Shown here: positions 17,135 through 26,004 of the stretch, piece after piece
Layout: each line of letters starts with the position of its first letter
How positions within the stretch are numbered: position 1 is the first letter of the stretch
Assembly: GCA_025357875.1 (NCBI GenBank)
Contig: JANYLK010000218.1
Coordinates: forward strand, 62,001-126,000
DNA: 64,000 nt
Reading direction: 5' to 3'
From: Granulicella sp.
GTDB taxonomy: Bacteria > Acidobacteriota > Terriglobia > Terriglobales > Acidobacteriaceae
Notes under the pieces: generated by a model
The model's database searches: none
Told to the model about the DNA's origin: nothing
The model's input: the letters and a program-made list of their open reading frames with translations, nothing else
Translations under genes and position numbers: made by a program

Positions 17135-18439
17135 TCAAGCGGTGGCCATGACTCTTTGGGTGACCGCGGCAAAACTCTCATCGAGGAGGCGGAGGGCTTC
17201 GTCAACGTCGGATTTGGCAATGTTCATTGCGGGCGACATGCGCAGGACGTTGTTGTACATTCCGCCCTTGCCGATGAGGAGGCCACGCTCGCGGGCTGCT
17301 TCGAGCATCTCGACGGCAATGGCTGATGCGGGTTCCTTTGTGACTGGGTCTGTAACCAGTTCCATGGCCTGCATGAGGCCAAGACCGCGGACGTCTCCGA
17401 TGACCGGATATTTTTTCTGAAGGTCCAAAAGACCATCGTGGAGGTAGGTGCCTACGACATCGCAGTTGCGGATGAGGTCGTCCTCTTCGATAAGATCGAT
17501 GACGGCGGAGGCGGTGACGCAGGCGATTGGGTTTCCGCCGAACGTGGCAATGGTGGGACCTTGGTAGGCGTTGGCGATCTCGGGCGTCGCGACGGTGAGG
17601 CCGATGGGGAAACCGTTGCCGAGGGACTTTGCGGCGGTGATGATGTCAGGCTCGACCTCCCAGTGCTCGATGCCAAACCAGCCCTTGCCGGTGCGGCCCC
17701 AGCCGGTCTGTACCTCGTCGGCGATGAAGTCTCCGCCATATTTTTTAACGATGGAGAAGGCTAGTTTGAAATATTCTTTGGGCGGCGTGATAAAGCCTCC
17801 AACGCCCTGGATCGGCTCGGCGATCATGCCGGCGATCGAGCCGCAGGTGGAGGACTCGATGACGGCCTCGATATCCTTGGCGCAGGCTACTTCGCATGAG
17901 GGGTACGTCTTGCCGAGCGGGCAGCGATAGCAGTAAGGATTCATGGCATGGACTATGCCGACCTGGTACGAGGCCTTGCGCCAGGCGCTGATGCCAGTGA
18001 GAGATTTGGTAAGAGATGAGCGGCCGCTGTAGGAGTGGCGAAGGGCAATGATTTCGAGGTTGCCCGTGTGCATGCGTGCGGAGTCGATGGCGGTCTCGTT
18101 GGCCTCGGATCCGGAACTGGTGAAGAAGGATTTTTCAAGGCGACCGGGGGTGATCCGTGCAATCTTTTCCGCAAGAGCGACCATGGTTTCATGCGGGTAC
18201 AGAGTTGAGGTGTGACCGAGCTTGTCGATCTGAGCCTTCTGCGGGCCGGTGATGCGTGGGTTGCAATGGCCAACGCCGACAGTGACGATGCCGCCGAAGA
18301 AGTCGAGGTAGCGCCTGCCGTCGACGTCCCAGACATGTTGCATCTCACCGCGTGTGAGCGGGAGTGGGTCGGCGAAGTAGTTGGATACAGCGGGGTAGAC
18401 GAACTGCTGTTTTTTGGCAACGATCTCTTTGCGTTCCAT
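17135..18439 (-). CDS. Class III PLP-dependent aminotransferase (AGXT2/GABA-transaminase-like)
   Basis: The 434-residue protein has the class III features: FFTSSGSEANETAID binding the cofactor phosphate, DFIADEVQTGWGRTG with the PLP-contacting Asp, and ITAAKSLGNGFPIG with the Schiff-base Lys near residue 285. It resembles alanine-glyoxylate aminotransferase 2 and aspartate aminotransferase-family proteins; a Cys-rich insertion (NPYCYRCPLGKTYPSCEVAC) is noticeable and typical of this subgroup. Substrate is uncertain: 4-aminobutyrate, ornithine or alanine/glyoxylate are possible. The gene has its own 108-bp upstream region and is next to the flgL end. Confidence 0.85.
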   Translation of the reverse strand: MERKEIVAKKQQFVYPAVSNYFADPLPLTRGEMQHVWDVDGRRYLDFFGGIVTVGVGHCNPRITGPQKAQIDKLGHTSTLYPHETMVALAEKIARITPGRLEKSFFTSSGSEANETAIDSARMHTGNLEIIALRHSYSGRSSLTKSLTGISAWRKASYQVGIVHAMNPYCYRCPLGKTYPSCEVACAKDIEAVIESSTCGSIAGMIAEPIQGVGGFITPPKEYFKLAFSIVKKYGGDFIADEVQTGWGRTGKGWFGIEHWEVEPDIITAAKSLGNGFPIGLTVATPEIANAYQGPTIATFGGNPIACVTASAVIDLIEEDDLIRNCDVVGTYLHDGLLDLQKKYPVIGDVRGLGLMQAMELVTDPVTKEPASAIAVEMLEAARERGLLIGKGGMYNNVLRMSPAMNIAKSDVDEALRLLDESFAAVTQRVMATA

Positions 18440-18547
18440 GCGGGCGAAGTCCTCTCCGGCTATGAAGCAATTCGGTAAAGCACTACTATAACCCGGCTAT
18501 CGAGACTTCCGGCAGTCGCAACTGCAGTATCGGTTCAGCGGGATGGG

Positions 18548-19447
18548 TCATCGGAGGTAGGTGAACAGGCTTTGCTTCTCCACCGTGCTGATGACGCTCA
18601 TCAAGGCCTGATTCTGGATCTCCGCTGCACTGAGCTGGGTCGCGACGGCCGCTGGACTGGCCGAGACTAGAGTGCTTACTGCGGCAGTTCGGTTGACCGA
18701 GTCGGTTTGGGCGTAGACGCTTGCGCTTTGCAGCCGGGCGAGTGAGCTGCCAAGTATCTCCTGTTGCTGCGACACGTTGCTCAATGCCGATTGCAGGATA
18801 CCAATATCCACGCCAGCGGTGGGGCTTACGGTGCCGCTGGCAAAGTCGTTGACGAGGCTGGTCAGCGTTGCCATCACATCAGCGCCCGGCACCGAAAACA
18901 CGGCTGAGCCGGCCAAAGTGGTCTGAAGGTGCTGGCCGTTCGGAGTGGTCAGGGAACCCACCAGCGAGTCTCCGTTGTAGGCGATAGTCGCTGGGGTAGT
19001 GGTGCGGTTGAGTGCAAACGGCTGCACGTTTCCCTGGCTTCCGGCGAAGATGTAGGTGCCCTGATAGCTGGTATTTGCAAGCGAAATTACCTGGTCACGT
19101 ATGCCACTTAGTTGCTGAGAGATTGAGACAAGGTTGGAAGCATTCGTGGTGCCGCTGTTTCCTGCTACTGCAAGCGAAAGCGCAGAGGTCAATTGGGTCA
19201 CTACGCTCGAGAGTGTGGAGCCGGTGACCTGCAACATACTTTGGGTTGTCGACGCGGTCTGAACGAAGCTGTCATCCCGGCTGATCGCGGAGTTGAGAAG
19301 CGACGCCTGTCCAGCAGCTACAGGATCGGTTGAGAGCGATGATACCCGCAGGCCGGAAGAAAGCTCGGCAGTCAACTTCTGCTCTGAGAGCGTTGAATTG
19401 TTGAGTGAGGCGACCAGGCCGCTTACATAATTTGGATCTACCCGCAT
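18548..19447 (-). CDS. flgL: Flagellar hook-associated protein 3 (FlgL)
   Basis: ATG 19447 (MRVDPNYVSGLVASLNNS) has GGAG 7 nt upstream, giving 299 residues; a longer frame to 19486 is rejected. The flagellin-like N-terminal helix (LTAELSSGLRVSSLSTDPVAAGQ) and C-terminal coiled-coil helix (LSAAEIQNQALMSVISTVEKQSLFTYLR) mark FlgL. It forms the outer of the two hook-filament junction zones. It is last in the flgM-flgN-flgK-flgL unit, 50 bp behind flgK, and likely expressed late with the filament. Confidence 0.93.
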   Translation of the reverse strand: MRVDPNYVSGLVASLNNSTLSEQKLTAELSSGLRVSSLSTDPVAAGQASLLNSAISRDDSFVQTASTTQSMLQVTGSTLSSVVTQLTSALSLAVAGNSGTTNASNLVSISQQLSGIRDQVISLANTSYQGTYIFAGSQGNVQPFALNRTTTPATIAYNGDSLVGSLTTPNGQHLQTTLAGSAVFSVPGADVMATLTSLVNDFASGTVSPTAGVDIGILQSALSNVSQQQEILGSSLARLQSASVYAQTDSVNRTAAVSTLVSASPAAVATQLSAAEIQNQALMSVISTVEKQSLFTYLR

Positions 19448-19497
19448 GTTTGTTCTCCATCTGTAATTCTGCAGCGCTCGGTTCAAGAGCAGATAGA

Positions 19498-20901
19498 CTA
19501 GGTCACGTTGGTCTGTTGGCCGAGGTTTAGAGCGGAGGCCATCAGTTGATCAACGATAGCGAAGATTTTTGCAGCTGCATCGAAGGACCGCTCATATCGA
19601 GTGAGGTTGGCGGCTTCGTCGTTGAGCGACACGCTCGACTGCGAACTTTGGTACGTCGTCAGTTGAGTTAGAGATGCGCGCTGGGTGGTGTTCTGGTCGG
19701 CGACTCGCGAGACTGTGCTGCCGAGTTGGGTCAAAAACGATGCATAAAACTCAGATGCGGATTGGTTATTCACCAAGGGCACATTTGTCAGATTATTCAA
19801 TGCGGTTGCGTTGGTGCTGCCGCTCGATCCTTCTCCGACAGCTGCCGCGGCGAGGGCATTCGGATCCAACGTAGCGATGGATATCGTCGAGGAGGCTCCA
19901 GCGAGACTTGCGGGCAGGTTGAAAACTTTACCCCCTGGGTTTCCATTCGCGTCCAGGCCAACTTGATTTTGTGTGTTCACCGCAGTACCGATCGCGTAGG
20001 CTAGCGAGTCGAGTGCGGAGGAGACCTGTGGCAGGTCGTGATCCCGCGCAACGATAAGGCCACCCAGTGCGCCGCCGGTAAGTGAGGAGGTGAGGTCCTG
20101 TCCGGCAGCGGATACAACATTTGCATTACCGTTGACAGCGGACGTTCCTAGTGCGAACGACTTTCCCTCGCTGACGAGAAGCGCACCGTTTGCGGTCGAC
20201 AGGGTAAGTCCGTTGTTCTCGGTCTTCGTCTGGTCAAAACCGATTAGCTTCGACAACTGTGTGAGGTCCTGCTGTCTCCGATCCTCAAGTGTGCCGGCAT
20301 CGGAATTTGGACTTGCGCTCTGGATTTGTACATTCAACGCCGCGATTGAGGACGTAAGTGCGTTAATCTGAGTGACATTTGCGGAGACCTGCTGATTGAG
20401 AGAGGAAGTCTGCTGCGCGATCTGGGCGGAGGTGCCGTTGAAGTCAGAAGCCAGAGCAGTGGCAGCATTAAGAATGCCACGTCGCACTGAGGAGCTGGAT
20501 GGGCTTGCTTCAAGCGCGCTGAGCGAGTTGAAGAAGGAGTTGATGTCGGTACCGATGGTGGTCGATACAGCCGAAGTGGACGTGGATGTGATACCGAAGA
20601 TCGACTGGAGATCCTGAAGCGCCACGCTCTCGGCCGAACTTGAAGACTCCAGTTGGGCCTGCTGCTGCACCCGATGGTTCAGGACCGGGTCACGTTGTGA
20701 GAGGGCGGTGACGCTGGGACCCTCTCCCGTGGTGACAGCGCCGCTAAGTGAGACTGTGTCGTTCGCGCGCCAGATGGCCATTTGGTTGGTGTAGCCGGGG
20801 GTGTTAGAGTTGGCCACGTTGTTAGCGGTGATCTCGATGGCCGCCTGACTTGCCTGGAGCGCGCTCTGCGACAGATTCAGAAGTGCGGTCAGCGTTCCCA
20901 T
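19498..20901 (-). CDS. flgK: Flagellar hook-associated protein 1 (FlgK)
   Basis: The 467-residue protein starts with the axial-protein motif (ALQASQAAIEITANNVANSNTPGYTNQ) and ends with the matching C-terminal helix (SLNDEAANLTRYERSFDAAAKIFAIVDQLM). The middle is Ser/Thr/Ala-rich and beta-strand forming, shorter than in E. coli (547). It is secreted through the flagellar export gate and sits at the hook tip. Its ATG overlaps the end of flgN by 13 nt, which fits coupling of FlgK with its chaperone. Confidence 0.95.
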   Translation of the reverse strand: MGTLTALLNLSQSALQASQAAIEITANNVANSNTPGYTNQMAIWRANDTVSLSGAVTTGEGPSVTALSQRDPVLNHRVQQQAQLESSSSAESVALQDLQSIFGITSTSTSAVSTTIGTDINSFFNSLSALEASPSSSSVRRGILNAATALASDFNGTSAQIAQQTSSLNQQVSANVTQINALTSSIAALNVQIQSASPNSDAGTLEDRRQQDLTQLSKLIGFDQTKTENNGLTLSTANGALLVSEGKSFALGTSAVNGNANVVSAAGQDLTSSLTGGALGGLIVARDHDLPQVSSALDSLAYAIGTAVNTQNQVGLDANGNPGGKVFNLPASLAGASSTISIATLDPNALAAAAVGEGSSGSTNATALNNLTNVPLVNNQSASEFYASFLTQLGSTVSRVADQNTTQRASLTQLTTYQSSQSSVSLNDEAANLTRYERSFDAAAKIFAIVDQLMASALNLGQQTNVT

Positions 20902-21218
20902 CTTGAGTTTACCTCTCCTACAGTCGCGCGGAAGTCTCCGCGTGTCCGGCGTAGCACGTCGAGATTCCTTTTCGTTGCCACCAAAAGCTGGTGAAGCAGA
21001 CGATGCTCCCTAGTCACCTCGAGCAACTGGGTCTCCCAGGGCGGAGCCATACGCTGCCGAATCGCGTCATGGCCGAAGGTAGCTGACAACATCCACTCAG
21101 CACGGGCGCGCACTTCCTCAATTTGTTCGGCATGCAGGGTCGATAGCGCAAGACGAGTGTCGCCGATCAAAACCACCCACTCGTTCATTCCGGTTTTCTC
21201 CGTCATGGCATCCGACAT
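20889..21218 (-). CDS. flgN: FlgN-like export chaperone
   Basis: A 109-residue helical protein, weakly conserved but with FlgN character: LIGDTRLALSTLHAEQIEEVRARAEWML near the start, then a long amphipathic helix (LLEVTREHRLLHQLLVATKRNLDVLRRTRGDFR). It lies between flgM and flgK, the classic place for the chaperone of FlgK and FlgL. It overlaps flgK by 13 nt and starts 20 nt after flgM. The call rests more on position and helix pattern than on sequence identity. Confidence 0.72.
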   Translation of the reverse strand: MSDAMTEKTGMNEWVVLIGDTRLALSTLHAEQIEEVRARAEWMLSATFGHDAIRQRMAPPWETQLLEVTREHRLLHQLLVATKRNLDVLRRTRGDFRATVGEVNSRWER

Positions 21219-21238
21219 GGATAGCTCCGCGCTCCGCT

Positions 21239-21556
21239 CTAGTTGAGCAGTGTGCTTATAACTTTGGTAGCCACGTCTAACGGAGAGACGTTATAAGTTC
21301 CTGCCGCGATGGACTGTTGTAGTGCCGCCACTTTGTCGCTCCGGACGTCGCTTCCTGAAAGAGCTTTTGTTACCAGGCTTGCGGCCGAACTCAAAGTCGC
21401 CTGATCAACTGGCGCTGCGTTCGTGGATCCATTTTCATTTGATACTGACAACGGACCGGACTCAGTCCTGGTCGCCCTGTTTGTACTTGAGGAAGCTATC
21501 GCCTCCGACGTAACGGGAAACTGCTGTGGAGTTCCGATTCCATTCGTATAGCTCAA
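21239..21556 (-). CDS. flgM: Anti-sigma-28 factor FlgM
   Basis: 105 residues from TTG 21556, with GAGGTG 6 nt before it. The first 50 residues are Ser/Thr/Asn-rich and look disordered, and the C-terminal half has the FlgM helices ending in VAALQQSIAAGTYNVSPLDVATKVISTLL, the usual 'IRxxxxxGxYxVDxxxVAxxLL' pattern. FlgM holds sigma-28 inactive until it is exported through the finished hook. A sigma-28-type promoter lies just upstream, so FlgM would be feedback-controlled. No fliA is in the window. Confidence 0.88.
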   Translation of the reverse strand: MSYTNGIGTPQQFPVTSEAIASSSTNRATRTESGPLSVSNENGSTNAAPVDQATLSSAASLVTKALSGSDVRSDKVAALQQSIAAGTYNVSPLDVATKVISTLLN

Positions 21557-21580
21557 TCCGACACCTCACCTTCCTTCAAA

Positions 21581-21607
21581 TCATCGGCGCCTTCCGCGCA
21601 GACTTTA
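21581..21607 (-). promoter_or_regulatory. Sigma-28 (FliA-type) promoter for flgM-flgN-flgK-flgL
   Basis: On the minus strand TAAAGTCT (21607-21600) is followed after exactly 11 nt by GCCGATGA (21588-21581), against the sigma-28 consensus TAAAGTTT-N11-GCCGATAA. Transcription would start near 21573, about 17 nt before the TTG of flgM. The genes behind it are the late junction proteins expected under sigma-28. Confidence 0.85.
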
Positions 21608-21620
21608 GTACCGTAGGGAT

Positions 21621-21989
21621 TTATTTTGGAATTGTTGGTGATTTCGCGGGTTCAGCAATTCGTTGATGTGAGGCTCTCTCGCTTTCCACCTGTTCCACCA
21701 CGCGTTTTGCAATGCCAAGGCCGCCGCCCCTGGCGATGGCGGTTGCCATCGTCTCTGTTGCAAAACTCTTCAGCGTTTCTCCAAAGCCGCTGCCTGCGTC
21801 TTTGCCATCACTATTGCCCTCGTCTTCTTGTTGACAGAAGCCGTGCTCCTTCATCGGCTTGAGCATTTCCTGCAACAACATGCCTTCAAACTGCTGAGCA
21901 GCATCGATGAGCTTGCGATGTGCCGCTGCGGCTGGGGTTCCCGCGGTAATTGGTGACGGAGTTCCACCTCTGGCGATTGTAAAGTTCAT
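21621..21989 (-). CDS. flgJ: Rod-binding protein, FlgJ N-terminal domain only
   Basis: The 122-residue protein has the rod-binding motif AAQQFEGMLLQEMLKPMKE followed by a Gly/Asp linker and a second helix (SGFGETLKSFATETMATAIARGGGLGIAKRVVEQV). It lacks the C-terminal muramidase domain present in E. coli FlgJ, a common state outside gammaproteobacteria, so peptidoglycan must be opened by another enzyme. Its ATG overlaps the TGA of flgI by 4 nt. It acts as scaffold or cap in the periplasm during rod assembly. Confidence 0.88.
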   Translation of the reverse strand: MNFTIARGGTPSPITAGTPAAAAHRKLIDAAQQFEGMLLQEMLKPMKEHGFCQQEDEGNSDGKDAGSGFGETLKSFATETMATAIARGGGLGIAKRVVEQVESERASHQRIAEPAKSPTIPK

Positions 21990-23134
21990 TGCACCTCCAT
22001 CTCTGCTTCGAGGGCGCCGGCAGACTTCATTGCTTGAAGGATCGATATGACGTCGCGTGCCGACGCGCCTATAGTTTGCAGGCTACGTACAAGGTCGTCT
22101 ACCGTCGCTCCCTGCTTCAACTCAATCCGATTCACTGGCTTGTCTCTTGCGTCGACGCGTGTTTGCGGCACGTTCTCAGTTGTTCCTGACGAAAATGGGC
22201 CAGGCTGTGAGACTTGAAATTCGGTCACGATGTTGACAGAAAAGCCGCCATGAAGGATCGAGACTGGCTGCAGTACTACTGATCCGCCTATCACGACTGT
22301 TCCAGTGCGCTCGTTTACGATGACTTTCGCGTGCGGATAAAACGGGACCTCGATGGCTTCCACTCGGGCCAGCAGTTCGGGCACATCCTCGCCTGGTGAC
22401 AGATGAATCTCTACAGTACGGCTGTCGACGACGCGAGCTACGCCCCTGGACAGTTCCTTGTCGATGCCTGCGGCTACTGCCTCCGCACTCTTGAAGTCAT
22501 CCTCGTTTAGCAGTAGCAAAACGCTATCGGCGCCAGTCAGCAGAACAGGAATTCCCATCTCGACCATTGCCCCCAGGGGCACTCGCGCCGTGGTCGGGTG
22601 ATTGAATTGCTTGGTGTTCCCATTGACGCTAATTGAATAACCCCCGACAACCAGCGGGCCTTGGGCTTGCGCGTAAATTTTTCCGTCTGCCCCATAGAGA
22701 GGCGTCATTAAAAGCACGCCTCCTTCCAGACTGCCGGCATCCCCGGCGGACGAAGCCGTTATGTCTATCTTTGCGCCAGGCCGCGCAAATGGAGGCAATG
22801 TTGCGGACACAAAAACAGCAGCCAGGTTCTGCACCCGGATCCCCGTCGCAGGCACGCTGACGCCCATACGCAGCAGCATCGAGGCTAGGGTTTGAGTGGA
22901 AAACCCAGTCTGCTGGCTGTCGCCCGTGCCATGCAAACCGACTACTATGCCATAGCCCACTAGCTGGTTGTCGCGAATCCCCTGCACCGTCGCAATGTCT
23001 TTGATACGTGCCTCGCGCTGGAGAGGACCTTCTGCCCAGAGCCCTAAGGCAGTGACCATGAGTAGCGCAAACGTGATTCGCAGCATTGCTGCACCATAGT
23101 TGAGTTGTCGGTTCCGGCTCCTCATCACGAACAT
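21986..23134 (-). CDS. flgI: Flagellar P-ring protein FlgI
   Basis: 382 residues with a signal peptide (MLRITFALLMVTALGLWA) and the highly conserved P-ring start: ARIKDIATVQGIRDNQLVGYGIVVGLHGTGDS. NERTGTVVIGG and the C-terminal VDDLVRSLQTIGASARDVISILQAMKSAGAL are also typical. ATG 23134 has a GTGGGGGA ribosome site; ATG 23125 is possible. It forms the periplasmic bushing around the rod in peptidoglycan. It lies between flgH and flgJ in the flgF-flgG-flgA-flgH-flgI-flgJ unit. Confidence 0.96.
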   Translation of the reverse strand: MFVMRSRNRQLNYGAAMLRITFALLMVTALGLWAEGPLQREARIKDIATVQGIRDNQLVGYGIVVGLHGTGDSQQTGFSTQTLASMLLRMGVSVPATGIRVQNLAAVFVSATLPPFARPGAKIDITASSAGDAGSLEGGVLLMTPLYGADGKIYAQAQGPLVVGGYSISVNGNTKQFNHPTTARVPLGAMVEMGIPVLLTGADSVLLLLNEDDFKSAEAVAAGIDKELSRGVARVVDSRTVEIHLSPGEDVPELLARVEAIEVPFYPHAKVIVNERTGTVVIGGSVVLQPVSILHGGFSVNIVTEFQVSQPGPFSSGTTENVPQTRVDARDKPVNRIELKQGATVDDLVRSLQTIGASARDVISILQAMKSAGALEAEMEVQ

Positions 23135-23146
23135 TCCCCCACTGCA

Positions 23147-23896
23147 CTAGAACACCAGCACCCGCTGAAGCAAGCGCACCAGTAGGTTCTGCCGATGCGT
23201 GTAGTCGTTGACGATTCCCTTGCCTCGTACCTGCAGCTCCATGCTTGAAATCGCGGTTGATAGCACCTGATTTTGTTGCGAGATGTCCTCTGGTCGCACC
23301 AGGCCTCGGAGCACGATGGTCTGCGTCTGCTGAGAGAACTCGACCTGCCGCGCTGCTTCAATCACCAACATTCCGTTCGGAAGTACCTCGACGACCTGCC
23401 CGCCGAAGGTTGTCGTCAGGCTGGAGTTAGTGGCGCTGGTTCCCTGCGCGCTTAAACCTGCCGCGGAGTTCTGATTGATGAGATTCTGCAGTGCGTTGGC
23501 GGTATGAAGAGTTCCAACGAGCCCCGATATGCTTGATGCCGCATTGGATGCACGCGAGTTCTTAACTGTACCGTCCGTCGATGCGGCCAGGCTTTCGGAG
23601 ACGACCACGGAGATGAGGTCGTGAGGACGCATCGCGCGTACGTCAGTCGACATGCGCGTCAGCCTGCCCGCATCCGTCCAGATAGCACCGGGAGACGCCT
23701 GCACTGCCTTGTTGTCCAACCGCACCTGTATCAGATATGCCTCGAGCGACGAGGCTGCCGGATCACTGCTTGAGATTAGAAGCTTTGCATGGGGATCGTT
23801 GCTGGCAGTTGTCACCATGGGTGCCTGTGCCGTGCAAGATGACAACAGTAGCAACAGTGAGTTAATACAACCGAGAGTTTTAATTGCAGTATTCAT
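23147..23896 (-). CDS. flgH: Flagellar L-ring lipoprotein FlgH
   Basis: ATG 23896 overlaps the TGA of flgA (ATGA), giving 249 residues; the longer frame to 24067 is rejected. A lipoprotein signal ends in LLLLLSSC. FlgH motifs include MRPHDLISVVVSESLAAS, FGGQVVEVLPNGMLVIEAARQVEFSQQTQTIVLRG and VRPEDIS near the end, followed by a hydrophobic C-terminus (NLLVRLLQRVLVF). It forms the outer-membrane L ring and confirms a diderm envelope. Confidence 0.94.
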   Translation of the reverse strand: MNTAIKTLGCINSLLLLLSSCTAQAPMVTTASNDPHAKLLISSSDPAASSLEAYLIQVRLDNKAVQASPGAIWTDAGRLTRMSTDVRAMRPHDLISVVVSESLAASTDGTVKNSRASNAASSISGLVGTLHTANALQNLINQNSAAGLSAQGTSATNSSLTTTFGGQVVEVLPNGMLVIEAARQVEFSQQTQTIVLRGLVRPEDISQQNQVLSTAISSMELQVRGKGIVNDYTHRQNLLVRLLQRVLVF

Positions 23897-24414
23897 CGCT
23901 GCATCTCCACGTCTCCGGCACCCCGTACGATTCCGGGAATGCGTTGGACTGTCAGTCCCGCATCGTCGGACTGTCGCGTAGTGCGGACGATGATATGTCC
24001 TCCGTTGTGAGCTGATTGCTCGGCTACGCCGCTCATCTCGATGCGCACAGGCCCATCCTCCATCCACAGCTGAACCTGATCTCCAGCACGCACGAGCAGT
24101 GGCTGGATCAAAGCAACCGATTCATTTTGCGTGGCAAGCCTGCTAATCGATATCGGACCAGCTGCAATCGCGGCGACGGAGGCCAGCCGCGCGGGCCAAT
24201 CAGGATGCGCGCAATCCTGGCGCATCTCCCAATTCGTCCGAAGTACCGCATCCCACCTGCGGGCGATAATGCGATAACCATGTTCGCAGACTGCTGCGTC
24301 CTGCGCGAATGCCGACCCACACGACAGGGCGACAGTGCACGCGAAAACGATCGCGCAGATTGCGTTGATGTCGAATCGGTTAGGCTTTGCGGATGCGGGT
24401 GGATGCATCATCAT
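23893..24414 (-). CDS. flgA: P-ring assembly chaperone FlgA
   Basis: 173 residues with a signal peptide (AICAIVFACTVALSCGSAFA). The C-terminal part is a SAF-like domain: SESVALIQPLLVRAGDQVQLWMEDGPVRIEMSG-type sequence (NES for SES here) and VQRIPGIVRGAGDVEMQ, matching the family end 'NxxSGkxVxGxV'. FlgA is a periplasmic chaperone for FlgI. The gene starts 5 nt after flgG and overlaps flgH by 4 nt. The N-terminal half is poorly conserved. Confidence 0.82.
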   Translation of the reverse strand: MMMHPPASAKPNRFDINAICAIVFACTVALSCGSAFAQDAAVCEHGYRIIARRWDAVLRTNWEMRQDCAHPDWPARLASVAAIAAGPISISRLATQNESVALIQPLLVRAGDQVQLWMEDGPVRIEMSGVAEQSAHNGGHIIVRTTRQSDDAGLTVQRIPGIVRGAGDVEMQR

Positions 24415-24419
24415 TTTCC

Positions 24420-25208
24420 TCAGCGGATCATTCCGTTGATCTGTTGATACATATCGTCGGCTACGTGGACGACCTTTGAATTGCTTTCGTAGGCACGCTG
24501 CGCCAGAATCATGTTCACAAATTCTGCAACCACGTCGACATTCGAGTTCTCGAGAAAACCCTGCTGCAACGTTCCCATTCCGCTGCTGCCGCCAGGCGTG
24601 TCGGTGATCGCATTACCGGATGCTGATGTCGGCTGGAGCAGATTACCGCCCAGCGAATTGAGCCCACCCGGATTGGGAAAGGTCGCCAACTGAATTGTGC
24701 CCAATTGGCTGGATACTGTTTGACCGGGCAGGGTGGCTGTCACTACGCCGTACTGCGAGATCGACACGGACGTCGCGTTTGCAGGAATGGTCAGCGCAGG
24801 AAGCAGCTGATCACCATGCGAATCGACCATTGTCCCGGCATTGTTCATGGCGAAATTTCCGTCCCGCGTATAGCCCAAGGTCCCGTTTGGAAGCTGCACC
24901 TGAAAGAAGCCAGCACCCTGGATCGCGAGGTCGAGTGTGTTGCCGGTCTGGTTGAAATCACCCTGAGTCATAATGACCTCACTCGAAGTGGACTTAGTGC
25001 CCAGTCCAATTTGGAGGCCAGCTGAGGTTGTCGATGTGCTGGCCGCCGATCCAGGGACTACAAGATTTTGGTAGATCATGTCCTCGAATTGCATTTTGCG
25101 GCTGCGAAATCCGGCTGTCGCTGAGTTCGCAAGATTATTGGCTACCGTATCCAGATTTGCCTGCTGCGCGCTCATCCCGCTCGCTGCCGTATATAAAGCT
25201 CGTATCAT
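24420..25208 (-). CDS. flgG: Distal rod protein FlgG
   Basis: ATG 25208 (MIRALYTAASGMSAQQANLD) with a GGAAGGAGC ribosome site gives 262 residues, the exact family length. Diagnostic parts are NNLANSATAGFRSRKMQFEDMIYQNL, the DLAIQGAGFFQVQLPNGTLGYTRDGNF core and the end ENSNVDVVAEFVNMILAQRAYESNSKVV. It builds the distal rod. It follows flgF by 31 bp; an in-frame extension to 25295 would overlap flgF and is not used. Confidence 0.96.
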   Translation of the reverse strand: MIRALYTAASGMSAQQANLDTVANNLANSATAGFRSRKMQFEDMIYQNLVVPGSAASTSTTSAGLQIGLGTKSTSSEVIMTQGDFNQTGNTLDLAIQGAGFFQVQLPNGTLGYTRDGNFAMNNAGTMVDSHGDQLLPALTIPANATSVSISQYGVVTATLPGQTVSSQLGTIQLATFPNPGGLNSLGGNLLQPTSASGNAITDTPGGSSGMGTLQQGFLENSNVDVVAEFVNMILAQRAYESNSKVVHVADDMYQQINGMIR

Positions 25209-25239
25209 CGGTGCTCCTTCCCTGCCGTTGTTGCGGGGT

Positions 25240-25992
25240 CTACACGCGGCCCAATTCTTCCGCCGCTGTCTTGTCGAAGTCATTGTTGAATACACTCAAA
25301 GCCTTCTGCATCATCTCTGCCTGGCGCTGGACCAGAATGAGTTGCATGGTGCCGTGAACCGTGTCAAGGTTCGCGCCTTCAAGCGAGCCCTGCTCCACCG
25401 CCGCATCGACGACTGTCGGCTGCGCTCCCACTGGCGCGGCGAAGCGGTTTGTTCCAAGGGCGATCAAAGCCGTATCCGTGGTAAATCCAAAGACCCCCAC
25501 CTTGCCGGCGATAGCGCTTCCCTCGGCGGTGGTGACCGAGATGCTCCCATCGGGCCCGACGTTAATAGTTCCCGTCGGAATCGTGATCGGCTGGCCGATG
25601 GCGTCCAACACGGGCTCTCCCTGAGCCGTTTGCAGGACGCCGGTACCGGAATGTGTAAAGCCTCCGTCTCGGGTGTACTGCACTCCTTGACTTGTTTGAA
25701 TCGCGAAGAAACCAGGGCCATTCAGCGCGAGATCAAGTGGGTTGCCCGTCGCTGTTACCGCGCCCTGACTCTGGTCGATGACATTCCCTCCCAGCACACC
25801 AAAGTTATTGACTGCGCCACCAACCTGTGAGGCCGAGGTCTCTTCGTCAATCCCTGCAAGCGCGCTGCGGAAGTAATCGCGCTGGGCACGAAAGCCTACG
25901 GTGCCGGCATTGGCGAGATTGTTAGCTGCGGTATCAAGCGCCTGGGTGCGCGCCAGTAAACCGGTGTAAGCGGCATAGAGCCCACTGTCCAT
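25240..25992 (-). CDS. flgF: Proximal rod protein FlgF
   Basis: The 250-residue rod protein starts MDSGLYAAYTGLLARTQALD, continues NNLANAGTVGFRAQRDYFRSAL, and contains the DLALNGPGFFAIQTSQGVQYTRDGGF core. The N-terminus fits the family, so ATG 25992 is firm even though no ribosome-binding sequence precedes it. A sigma-54-type element ends 13 nt before the ATG, which would make the mRNA leaderless. It is first of flgF-flgG-flgA-flgH-flgI-flgJ. Confidence 0.93.
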   Translation of the reverse strand: MDSGLYAAYTGLLARTQALDTAANNLANAGTVGFRAQRDYFRSALAGIDEETSASQVGGAVNNFGVLGGNVIDQSQGAVTATGNPLDLALNGPGFFAIQTSQGVQYTRDGGFTHSGTGVLQTAQGEPVLDAIGQPITIPTGTINVGPDGSISVTTAEGSAIAGKVGVFGFTTDTALIALGTNRFAAPVGAQPTVVDAAVEQGSLEGANLDTVHGTMQLILVQRQAEMMQKALSVFNNDFDKTAAEELGRV

Positions 25993-26004
25993 AATGTGGG
26001 TGAG

